A stretch of DNA of 64,000 bases, taken from Oscarella lobularis (taxonomy: Eukaryota; Porifera; Homoscleromorpha; Homosclerophorida; Oscarellidae). Made by a program: the position numbers and the translations under genes. How positions within the stretch are numbered: the stretch's first letter is position 1; every line of letters starts with the position of its first letter. Below, in pieces: positions 45,502-54,234 of the stretch. Where the stretch lies: contig NC_089179.1 in the NCBI RefSeq assembly GCF_947507565.1, forward strand, positions 310,001-374,000, given 5' to 3'. Under the pieces are notes generated by a model. The model was not told where the DNA came from, ran no database searches, and was given only the letters and a program-made list of their open reading frames with translations.

Positions 45502-46154
45502 CTAAGTCGATTTCTCTTCTTGCTTTGATTGCATGCATATCTTTAAACATTCGTCAGCAAATTCGCTGAATATAGGAATATCGAGAGCATCTCCAAGTTT
45601 ATGTTCAGGATTAGGCGATTGATAGATCGACTTGAGCATATCTCGAAGGTGAGCATTCTCAAGCATGCTCTTAACATTTTCTGATTGACCTATATATAAT
45701 AGACACTCCATTCAAGCCAGGACATAAGATTAGGAAAACAAACAGACCGAGTTGCTGCAATGTCTTCATGGGAACTATGTCCTCTTCTTCAACGTCTTTA
45801 CAAAAGTTCCCACGACTGTTATCAGCGGGTGCCTCGTTGTCTGAAGAGCTTAGCTCTCCATCCTCTGAAAATACACGTCAAAAGAGCTACTACTGCCTAT
45901 TAGAGATTCTTAGGCCACCTTTTGAAGCTACCGGCTCGCAATTTCCTTCTACACAAACATAAATCAAGGTTTTCATAGCAAATGACGGCATTCGTACCTT
46001 TGTGGCTTTTATAGCAAGCTACGGAGCAGCTAAACGATAACGTTGCACGTTTAGATACCGACTCCGCTGCACAAACTTACTATTTTGTAATGCAAGCGGG
46101 ACATTTGTATTTCCACGCGTTTTTGCGGCAAATCTCGCAGGATGAAGAATCCAT
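45502..46154 (-). CDS. ZNHIT3: Zinc finger HIT domain-containing protein 3
   Basis: ZNHIT3 helps assemble box C/D snoRNPs. Exon 1 (ATG 46154) encodes SSSCEICRKNAWKYKCPACI, exon 2 YCSVACYKSHK, forming the zf-HIT cross-brace (CxxC ... CxxC ... CxxxC ... H). The final exon (about 45690-45502) reads GQSENVKSMLENAHLRDMLK, SIYQSPNPEHKLGDALDIPI and FSEFADECLKICM, equivalent to the NPHLRQLM ... PLFVEFADCCL C-terminus of human ZNHIT3. A middle acidic region lies in the 45770-45960 exons. The start codon is only 36 bp from the ATG of the divergent PXMP2-like gene. Confidence 0.85.
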
Positions 46155-46190
46155 CAATACGGGCTCTTGCAGAGGAACATCCAAAGGAAA
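46155..46190. promoter_or_regulatory. Ultra-short divergent intergenic segment ZNHIT3 / PXMP2-like
   Basis: Thirty-six bp lie between the two ATGs. The promoter elements and 5' UTRs of both genes must therefore overlap the neighbouring coding sequence. Confidence 0.5.
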
Positions 46191-47066
46191 ATGTCGGACT
46201 CGGAAAACGATTTAGAAGAGTCAGAACGCGCTCGCGCCGCGCACTCGACAAGCGAGCACAGTCGAAGATCGACCCGATCGCAAACCGGCTCTCCGTTCGC
46301 GCTGCTGAAGGCGAAATTTGCAAACGTCCTACGCTGGTACACGTACAACTTGAAGAAAAAGCCAGTCCTCACGAAAGCGATCACGAGGTAACACAACGAA
46401 GCTATTCGCACTTTTAAAAGATGCAGAAATCGCGTGCACAGCGCCACTCTCTCGGCGTTGGGCGAAACGCTCGTTCAGAAGTACGGGGGAAAGGGCGACT
46501 CCGCTGTGCCGGCGTGGCGCAGTGTGCTTGCATACGCGATGTTTGGGTGAGCTAGGAGGGGCTACACAGTGGGGATATTAATAATTAACATTCTAATTTT
46601 AACTTTTTTTTAGATTTGTTGTCACTGGGCCGCTTATTCATCACTATCATCGATTGCTGGAGAAATTCATTCCGCCCAAGTCTGAGCACGCGATGATTAA
46701 GAAGTTGCTGGTGGATCGATTTGTTTTTACTCCTCCGCTTCTTGCACTCTTCTTTTATGTTATTGCTCTGCTGGAGGTTTGGAGAGAAAGGAGGATTGCT
46801 TTTATTTACTCTTTTCTTTCTGTACAGGGTCGCGGGACAACTGAATCAAAAAGGATTTTGAGTGAACATCTGTGGCCGACGCTGAAGTTGAGCTGGAAAA
46901 TCTATACAGTCGTTCAATTTGTCAATTTGTATTATGTGCCTCAACAGGTAGAATTCACTTATTTCATCTCTCTTATTTTTGATCGTTTTTTATATAGTTT
47001 CGGGTGCTTTTCACTAATCTGCTTGGATTTCTGTGGACTGTGTATATCTCGCTTATTAGCAAGTAA
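46191..47066 (+). CDS. PXMP2: Mpv17/PXMP2 family membrane protein
   Basis: The start at ATG 46191 (MSDSENDLEESERARAA) is followed by YTYNLKKKPVLTKAITR, CRNRVHSATLSALGETLVQK, RSVLAYAMFGFVVTGPLIHH, YHRLLEKFIPPKSEHAMIKK, LLVDRFVFTPPLLALFFYVI, HLWPTLKLSWKIYTVVQFVN and FRVLFTNLLGFLWTVYISLI. The four-helix Mpv17/PMP22 pattern, with the LLxxLxFxP, W.xWxxxQFxNxxYVP and RVLFxNL signatures, is complete; the block order is closest to peroxisomal PXMP2, a channel-forming protein. Exon 1 ends at 46387 and three further introns follow. An AATAAA overlaps the stop region (47065-47070). The next gene on the same strand starts 81 bp later. Confidence 0.82.
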
Positions 47067-47147
47067 TAAATAGTGCATACATTGTACGTGCGCGTGCGTC
47101 TGGAGTTAGTCCACGTGGCTTGCTTGCGCCTCTGCGGAAACAGAACA

Positions 47148-48647
47148 ATGGCCTTCGTCGATCTCCGAAAGACGGGAAAACTCAGCGACATTTCAGTGCG
47201 AATCAAAGGCACGACAATGAAACTGCACAAGTTTCCTCTCGTCGGCAGATCGAAATACTTCGACGGCCTGGTCAGCTCGAACATGATCGATTCGGACAGC
47301 GTCACGTTGGTCGATCTACCAGGCGGTGTTGAAGCGTTCGATCTAGTCGCCGACTTTTGTTACTCCATCGATATCACGCCAAGAATTACGTGCGTCAACG
47401 TGGGGCCCCTTGTCTGCGCCGCTTCTTATCTCAATATGACTGACGCTTATTCGCCCGGTAATCTCCTTACTGTCGTTCGAGAAAGGCTCGATGCTATTGT
47501 ATCAGAGAATGCGGTAAAGTGCTTAGAAGTTCTAAACGGGTCGAAGATCGCCGCTCAAAGCGCTGAAATGGAAGGCATTGTGGAGAAATGCTGCTGTGCC
47601 TTGGCTAATGCGTGGAAAGAAGTCTGTCATTTCAGTAAGGAAGAAATTAGGCTTGTACGGGAATTGCCTAGAGACTGGGTACTGTGGTTGCTTGCAAAGC
47701 TGAAAGAAGCCAGTGTAGCTGATGGTGCATTGCTTATTGCACTGGCATATGTTTGCTGGTCCGCTCATCTGCCTACAAACGAAGAGCTCTTGCAGCCTAC
47801 GCTGACTCCAAAGGGGCGAGTGACATTTTTTGAGGCTCTTATTGATCTCGTTCTTCCTGATGATGAGCAGGCTTATGCTGCCGACTTGGCATCTGTTCAA
47901 GAAGCTGAACTACCTGACTATCGCCAGTACGTTGATTGGATGTTTCATGCTCTGCTGTTTGCAGATCTTCATCAGTTGAATTGCCGTCAGCCTTTGCTGG
48001 AAGAGTGTGCCTTTGTTGTTTGGGATGCAACCATTAGCCATTGCATTGAGTATCCGCCCGAATTGTTGGCAGATCTGAATTTAACGGTAGCAGCTTATAA
48101 AGGGCAATGGAGCCGCTACGATGATAAAAAGGACAATATCCTTTTGGGTGAAAGTTATCTGCTGCATCACTGCAGACGCGGTACAATTGGCACGGACGGT
48201 TTTCATAAAATCGTTTCTTCTCTCAATCTGCTGCGAAATCCTGAAGCTTTCGCTACTGCATCTTTTGAAGCGCTTGAAGCACTTCTCAAGTCTTCTGTTG
48301 GCACTGTGTTGTCTGAGGAAGACATATCAGGCATGAGCAAATTGATTGACTTCAGTAGGCTAAGTAGCGATTGCCTCAAAAGAGCTGCATCAAACAGTCG
48401 GATCCCTAAGGAAATTGTATTGTCTGATGTCTTGCGCATGTGTACAATTAAGGATCAAAGAATGTGGAATCTCGTCAACAGTGTAATGTCGGTGTTCAGT
48501 TCAGATGCCATGAAGCATATACATGACCATGTGTCAGGAAAAGAGCTACAAGAATTACACTCTGGTATGGTGAAATTTCTTGAGGCAGCAAAGGAGTTAT
48601 ATCAGGATTGTGTATATAGTATACGTAATGAACAGTCGGTTTTGTAA
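47148..48647 (+). CDS. BTB-NPH3 domain protein (plant-type NPH3/RPT2-like)
   Basis: An intronless 499-codon gene. Residues 10-110 form a BTB domain of plant NPH3 type: LSDISVRIKGTTMKLHKFPL, then LVDLPGGVEAFDLVADFCY and NVGPLVCAASYLNMTDAYSP with GNLL. LHKFPL, DLPGGxExF and CAAxYLxMT are hallmark blocks of NPH3 proteins, replacing the AHRxxLAA pattern of ordinary animal BTB domains. Residues about 190-380 correspond to the NPH3 middle region (LPRDWVLWLLAKLKEASV), and residues 396-430 to its conserved end (MSKLIDFSRLSSDCLKRAAS, NSRIPKEIVLSDVL; compare plant LMDCxKLSxEACxHAAQNERLPLRVVVQVL). The C-terminus is helical with no plant-type coiled coil. Plant NPH3 proteins are CUL3 adaptors in phototropin signalling. 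ATG 47148 is preferred; the frame upstream has no ATG. Possible horizontal transfer or ancient retention. Confidence 0.7.
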   Translation: MAFVDLRKTGKLSDISVRIKGTTMKLHKFPLVGRSKYFDGLVSSNMIDSDSVTLVDLPGGVEAFDLVADFCYSIDITPRITCVNVGPLVCAASYLNMTDAYSPGNLLTVVRERLDAIVSENAVKCLEVLNGSKIAAQSAEMEGIVEKCCCALANAWKEVCHFSKEEIRLVRELPRDWVLWLLAKLKEASVADGALLIALAYVCWSAHLPTNEELLQPTLTPKGRVTFFEALIDLVLPDDEQAYAADLASVQEAELPDYRQYVDWMFHALLFADLHQLNCRQPLLEECAFVVWDATISHCIEYPPELLADLNLTVAAYKGQWSRYDDKKDNILLGESYLLHHCRRGTIGTDGFHKIVSSLNLLRNPEAFATASFEALEALLKSSVGTVLSEEDISGMSKLIDFSRLSSDCLKRAASNSRIPKEIVLSDVLRMCTIKDQRMWNLVNSVMSVFSSDAMKHIHDHVSGKELQELHSGMVKFLEAAKELYQDCVYSIRNEQSVL

Positions 48648-48689
48648 GTTGTGGGCGTGGTTAGGTGGCCCGTACATTGTCAGAGAATC

Positions 48690-49781
48690 ATGCGTACCGC
48701 TTTCGTTCTCTTGGCGTTCGTGACCCAAGCAGCTTCGTCCGTGCCTCGAACGATTCCAGAGAAGGTAATCGATCTCGACGCGGCACCGAGCGAACGCTGG
48801 CAAGCGTCTGTCCACGAAGTCGTCACAAAATACGGTTTCGAAGGCTCGTTCGGCCCCCTCCTCGACTACATAGACTCGCTAAACGAAAAGACGTGGACGC
48901 TCGTCGAATTAGTAGCGTCCGAACTCGAAAAACACGTTCCCAGCGAATACGCCGAAGAGATGCGAGGCGTCGCGAACACGGCACGTGACATGGGCTACGG
49001 CAAAGAATTGCCACTCTCCACCATCGTCGGCGTGAATCTTCTCTACGAATTCTCGACCTTTTGCACGAGCATCGTCTGCGTCGACGCGTCAAACCGGATT
49101 TGGCACGCGCGAAATTTGGACTGGTCGTTTGACGGCGATTCCATGAGAAATATAACGATCGTCGCCAATTTTCACAAGGGCGGCGTTTCCGTCTTCAAAA
49201 CGATCACGTGGGTGGGATACATTGGCGCCATGACGGGAATGAGACATGGAGCCTTTTCGGTGACTGCCGACGAACGAAAGCCGTCTGACGGCATTTTTTC
49301 CGTCGGCATAGCCTTGGAGCGAATGATTTTTCAGCACTCTCGCTCCGTCGGATTTCTAATGAGAGACGTTTTGAGCACGAATGCGACCTATGGGGATGCT
49401 TTGAAGACGTTGGCTGGGGCTCCCTTGGCGTCGAGCGTGTATTTTATTCTCGGTGGATTGACGGGAAATGAGGGTGCCGTCATAACGAGAAAGGAATTTA
49501 GCGTCGACGTCTGGTCTATTCCCAACGGACCGGAGCCTTGGTTTGTCCTCGAAACGAATTACGATCACAACACTAATGCGCCTCCACAAGACGATCGCCG
49601 CGACTTGGGTATTAGTGCGATGAGAAAGATGGGTCAAGCCGGAATCAGCGCTTCAAATCTGATGGGCGTGCTAGGGACGCCGGCAGCAAATGGATCGAGA
49701 GGCGTATTCAATTCTGAAACCGTCTATTCGGTCATCATGAATTCGGGTCAGGATTATTTCAACGGCTCGACTTGGCAATAA
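48690..49781 (+). CDS. NAAA: N-acylethanolamine acid amidase (NAAA)-like lysosomal hydrolase
   Basis: Intronless, 363 residues. NAAA hydrolyses palmitoylethanolamide and other N-acylethanolamines in lysosomes and is made as a proenzyme cleaved before a catalytic Cys. Here that Cys is residue 125 in EFSTFCTSIVCVDA, followed by RIWHARNLDWSFDGDS, which matches CTSIVAQDxxGNIYHGRNLD of human NAAA. Other blocks: FKTITWVGYIGAMTGMRHGA, FSVTADER, SVYFILGGLTGNEGAVITR, WFVLETNYDH and DDRRDLGISAMRKMGQAGIS, all present with the catalytic Asn/Asp/Arg context intact. A signal peptide (MRTAFVLLAFVTQAASS) starts at ATG 48690. Acid ceramidase is a possible alternative but motif spacing favours NAAA. It begins only 42 bp after the NPH3-like stop. 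Confidence 0.87.
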   Translation: MRTAFVLLAFVTQAASSVPRTIPEKVIDLDAAPSERWQASVHEVVTKYGFEGSFGPLLDYIDSLNEKTWTLVELVASELEKHVPSEYAEEMRGVANTARDMGYGKELPLSTIVGVNLLYEFSTFCTSIVCVDASNRIWHARNLDWSFDGDSMRNITIVANFHKGGVSVFKTITWVGYIGAMTGMRHGAFSVTADERKPSDGIFSVGIALERMIFQHSRSVGFLMRDVLSTNATYGDALKTLAGAPLASSVYFILGGLTGNEGAVITRKEFSVDVWSIPNGPEPWFVLETNYDHNTNAPPQDDRRDLGISAMRKMGQAGISASNLMGVLGTPAANGSRGVFNSETVYSVIMNSGQDYFNGSTWQ

Positions 49782-49850
49782 AGAAATGATCACGTGGTTT
49801 TTGATAACTATGTGCATGTTTAGTTTTTAGTGTCTCTTCGTGTTTTCTCG

Positions 49851-52017
49851 ATGGCTCAGCTCGTTGTATGTGCTCCCAACTTTTCCGAGGGTCGTCGGCA
49901 AGACGTCATATCGGCAATTGGCGACGCGATGAGCGCCCAGGCGTCGCTCATCGACGTCAACGTGAACGAGGAGGCGAACCGGACGGCGTACACGATCGTC
50001 GGCGCGCCGGACGCCGTTATCGAGGCTCTCATGGCCGGCGCTAAAGTCGCTAAACAGAAAATCGACATGGAAACGCACACAGGTACAGGGAAAAATTCGA
50101 GCACAGGGAGGGAGGGCGTGGTCGGATGTTTACTTCACCAATCAAAGGCACGCATCCTCGTATGGGCGCGCTCGACGTTTGCCCGTTCAAGCCGATCAAG
50201 GGAATGTCGCCCGAAGGTCTCGTTCTGTGTTCGAGGCACTTCGGACGGCGTTTGGGCGACGAAATGGGCGTTCCCGTTTACATGTACGAAATGTCGGCTA
50301 CGCACGACTATCGCAAGACGCTCGCTCAAATTCGCGAAGGCCAATACGAGGGTCTAGCCGAAAAGGCGAGAAAACGATCAGAGAAAAAATGAATTATAAA
50401 AATTTGGCTAAATTTAGATTGTGAAACCGGAATGGAAACCCGATTATGGTCCGGCTTGCTTTGTTCCGTCGTGGGGCGCGACGGTTGCCGGAGCCCGTCC
50501 CTATTCCGTTAATTTCAACGTCAATTTGCTTGCAACAAAAGAGCAGGCCAATCGAATTGCTTTGAATATTCGAGAAGAGGGCAGATCTTCTACGCAGGTG
50601 TAATTGATTAATTGATTAATTATTTAATTAGTTGATTGATTTTTTGATTTCTTTAGCCAGGTAGATTGAAGGCTGTTAAGGCTCAAGGACGCTTTCACGA
50701 GGAGCAACGACTCGTGCAAGTTGCTGTGACGATTGTCGATACTTCTATAACATCTATACATGAAGTTTATGAGGAATGCTTGAAAGACGCTAAGGTGGGG
50801 GAGTTAAGACATAGATGTACTTTTGTTGTCGTTAGATGCGTTTTAGGATTTACGCGTGGCTGTTGTTGGCTCTCATCTTGAAGGCATTGTTCCCCTCGGC
50901 ATTCTCATCTCTGCAGCTGACTATTACATCAAGAAGGACGACCTGTTTATCTCTGACGAGGAGCAAAAAGTCAAACTGGTAAGAAATGAAATGCCACGCT
51001 AAACCAATGATGTATCTATGATATTAGGCTATAGAGAGATTAGGGTTGGACTCGTTGCACAAATTTGATCCGAAGACTCGAATTCTTGAGTGATTTTATT
51101 TTTTTGCAGCGTTATCCCTACGCTATCTCGTTTTCGTTTTAGAAATATTGTTGGACAGGGATCATGTGGACCAATTTTGTCAATGCAAGTTCGAAAGTTT
51201 GTGGAGAGTGTGGGCGGCAGGACGTACACTCCCGGCGGCTTGACAGTCGCGGCAACGACCGCAGCCTTGGTATATTTAGAACGAAAAAAATCGTCTCCTT
51301 TGAGTTCATCTTGCATTCGATGCTCAGGGAGCAGCCTTGGGCAGTATGAGCGGATGGATGACATTCGGTTTGAAGAAATTCCAGTCAGTTGAGACGAACA
51401 TGAGACAGCTCATTCCACCACTGGTTCGAAGTACAGAAGAGCTGCTGAATCTAATGGATGCGTCTTATCAAGAAACAGTAAGTAAAATTATTAGGCAGGA
51501 AGCTCAATACGTCATTCGCTGTCACGCAGGCGTCGACGGCAACCAGTGTTTCAGGGCAAGTAGCTAGATGACCAATAAAGGCAGCGAGAATGTTTCATGT
51601 TCGGTTTCTCTCTAGGGTTGACAGTAGCGAGATTCAGGTTCCACTGCAAATCTTGAAATCGATAAACAAGTGCTGGACATCGTTCTTGGATATGGCCAAA
51701 TACGCCAGCATAGCATGCAAACCTGACATGCAGGTAACGAAAAGAGGAAATAGTGTTAAAAGAGAAACCAGATGCACTTTAGATTGGAGCTAAAAGTCTC
51801 GAGACTGGCGCGTGGGCGGCAATGCAGATGCTTCGAGCGTCAACGCAGGACTTGGTGAACGTGGAACAACGCAGCAAAGCAAGCAAATAAGTTTTCCTCG
51901 TTCTTTTTAAATTAATCAGTTTACTTAACACAGATCACGTCTGAAGCGAGAGGAGAGTTGCAACATTGCCAAGACATGTGCAGGGAAGTGCTTAAAATTT
52001 TGGACGAAAGAGTCTGA
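49851..52017 (+). CDS. FTCD: Formimidoyltransferase-cyclodeaminase
   Basis: FTCD carries out two steps of histidine degradation, transferring formimino to tetrahydrofolate and deaminating it. The formiminotransferase half reads [100 protein letters not shown] and [20 protein letters not shown]. The cyclodeaminase half includes [55 protein letters not shown] and [15 protein letters not shown], ending at a TGA at 52015. About ten short exons. The region after LMDA differs from DADSNAF in human FTCD and one intron may use a GC donor. Start ATG 49851 follows a good AG acceptor (gtttagtttttag) 20 nt upstream. Confidence 0.87.
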
Positions 52018-52059
52018 TTTTTTGACCTACTGTACTTTTTTTAAAACCTTATCTCATTT

Positions 52060-53584
52060 TCAAGATTGATCGTAGTAACAGTATTCTTCTCTGTTGCTAT
52101 AAAAGGCGAGTTCGTCCTCTTCACAATCTTCATTGTCTTCGTCTGAGAAACGCTCGGTGAGACCAAGTTCTCTTTTCGTTTGTTTCTTCCTAAAATACGG
52201 TTCTCTTCTCAGACTGTCTACTGTCATAGAAGACTTACCATATCTCATATGTCTTATGTTTTGAGTCAGCTTGAAAGCGCTCCTCTTCATCGACGTCTGA
52301 CTCGCCTAGCGTACTGGTGACCAAGGCTGTCGTAAGTTTCTACTACTCACTGTTCTCTTCTTCAGGATAGTCATTTCGCCAATTTGATTCATCTAAGGGA
52401 GGAAAGGTTGACCTCTTTTCTTTCCGTGAAGTGCTACACTTACCGTTGGAATCGTCCTCGTCATCTACTGCATTCTGAGACTCTTCATCGTCAGAATACA
52501 GACATTCTAGGCCGTCTAACGTTTCAATTCGAACGCTAACGACAGAGAGAGAGTGTGAGTGAAAAAATCCAAACAACTAACACTGCTCTCACTCTCTATC
52601 TAAATGAATTACAGCATCATCCACCACAGGATAGTAGAGGTCATAAACAAAAGAGGAATCGTCTTGATCTCCTTCATTCATAGTCAAAAATCCAGTAGCA
52701 CACCAATGGGATTTGATGCTCACCAATACAACAGGCAACGTTCAGTTTCTCTCGTATCATTGCCACGCTATTGCAGAGAAGCGCGTCTGGATCCAACGCT
52801 TCAAGCACCTCACTTCTACGGGTTTCTTTTCTTTACAGTGTGCACCTTTGTGGTCAAGAGAAAAAGATATGAACCGTCATCATTCGTACTTTTTGTCTTT
52901 CTTTGGATCCTCTTCCTCTTCTATTATGTCGTACAGCTGAAATAGTCGCTTGGCTTCGCTCTCCAAATCAGATGCATCGGAGGGGTCGTCTCTGTCTCAG
53001 ATCAAGATTTTCGTCAAGTTCATTAGATGCATGACATTCTCACTCCACATCTCGTTGTCTTGATACGATTTTATACCTCTTTAGGGACGCCGACGCCTTA
53101 ATTAAATAGACAATGCCAGCTTCTGCAAAACTCAAAAAAAAAAGAATTTTGCCTGCTTCTCAGCTCTCTTTTCTATTCTTTTCTTCTTTATTCCAGACGT
53201 TTGCGGCAACTTCAATTGAGACCTAAGCTGTTGACTTCGGCGTTCCTGCGAAAAAATGTCACCTGCCAATCAGACGGATTGAATTTCTGTACGGGAACTC
53301 ACGACAAACGTGTTCGCTGCTTCTTCGCTGCCTTCCTCTAACGTCGCAACGAAGCGAAAGATTGCCTGATCTGATTTACGAACAATATCGACTAAAATCG
53401 TCGCTCTAGAGTAAGTATCGACCGCTCTTATCGGCGTCGTCGCGTCGTCGCTTGGCGCTGATTACTGCGATAGGCGAGGAATACCAGAAAAAGCAACGAG
53501 ATTCCTTCTCGACTCACAGAACGCTTCAGCAGGATCTTCCCATCGACGTCTCTTCACTCGAAGCAAAGGTTTGAAGTCGCCCAT
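52060..53584 (-). CDS. SLC7A6OS: RNA polymerase II nuclear localisation protein SLC7A6OS (IWR1)
   Basis: IWR1 binds assembled RNA polymerase II and directs its nuclear import. The first exon (ATG 53584) encodes MGDFKPLLRVKRRRWEDPAE, equivalent to LRVKRKR in human. The Iwr1 domain lies in 52600-52720 (QDDSSFVYDLYY) and 52343-52550 (VRIETLDGLECLYSDDEESQ, DESNWRNDYPEEENSE); YVYDxYY and SNWRNxYPEE are diagnostic. The C-terminal exons (RFQADSKHKTYE, FSDEDNEDCEEDELAFYSN) are acidic, as expected. The gene is convergent with FTCD, with 42 bp between stops. Confidence 0.83.
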
Positions 53585-53718
53585 TCGTTTTCTAGCGCAC
53601 GCACGAAAGCCGGAAGTAGGCAGAATTCACACAAAACATTCAAATTGAAATCCAGTCACAAAAGAAGGCACGAGAGTACAGTAAATAGGAGTCACGATTT
53701 TTCAGAGTCGTGTCCGAT

Positions 53719-54120
53719 TCAATACTTGTACGATTCTGCTCCACCTCGGCCAAATCCTCCCGGTCCAAACAGTGAACTGTAGCAGGGATTAGAACAATAG
53801 GGCTTGCCTTCTCGCTATTTAAAAGAGATAGAAGGTCCTGCGCCCAAAAAAAGGGGAATGTTTTCACCTCGGCGTGGCTTCCGGGCGTGAGCGTTTTCTT
53901 GCACTTTCCGCAACGAAGGCAACCGCGATGCCAATCCTTGCCGAGAGACGTCACTCGCTCGGCTAAAAGAACAAGAACGAAGGCGCACTGTCAAACGATG
54001 AAACTAGAGAGGTAAGACGAGGAACAACGCCTCTTTTTCGAAACTCGAGGCAGCGCGTAGGAGAGAGGCTAGCGTCGCACCGAAATAGACGGCCTTGTTG
54101 CAGCTCGGACAGTTCGGCAT
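53719..54120 (-). CDS. CRIP1: Cysteine-rich LIM protein (CRIP1 type)
   Basis: Three exons, 54120-54081, 53962-53868 and 53814-53719, join to about 76 residues: [60 protein letters not shown] and [16 protein letters not shown]. This is a single LIM domain (CxxC, HxxC, CxxC, CxxC) followed by the glycine-rich GFGRGG tail, the CRIP1/2/3 signature. Family members bind zinc and act in cytoskeletal or transcription contexts. The small size is normal for CRIP1. Confidence 0.92.
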
Positions 54121-54234
54121 CAGGATCTATCGGGATCACAAAGCACAAACGCTTCGAAACGACCAGGAAACGACGATGAAGCGCGCTACTACACGCCCAG
54201 TGTACGCCCCAGGGTACGCCCAGTACAAATGATG

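Noticed and set aside
48640-48690. Splice fusion of the NPH3-like gene to NAAA using GTAAGT overlapping the stop and the AG at 48682
   Set aside because: The joined frame does not enter the NAAA frame and ends after about 13 codons; independent genes fit better.
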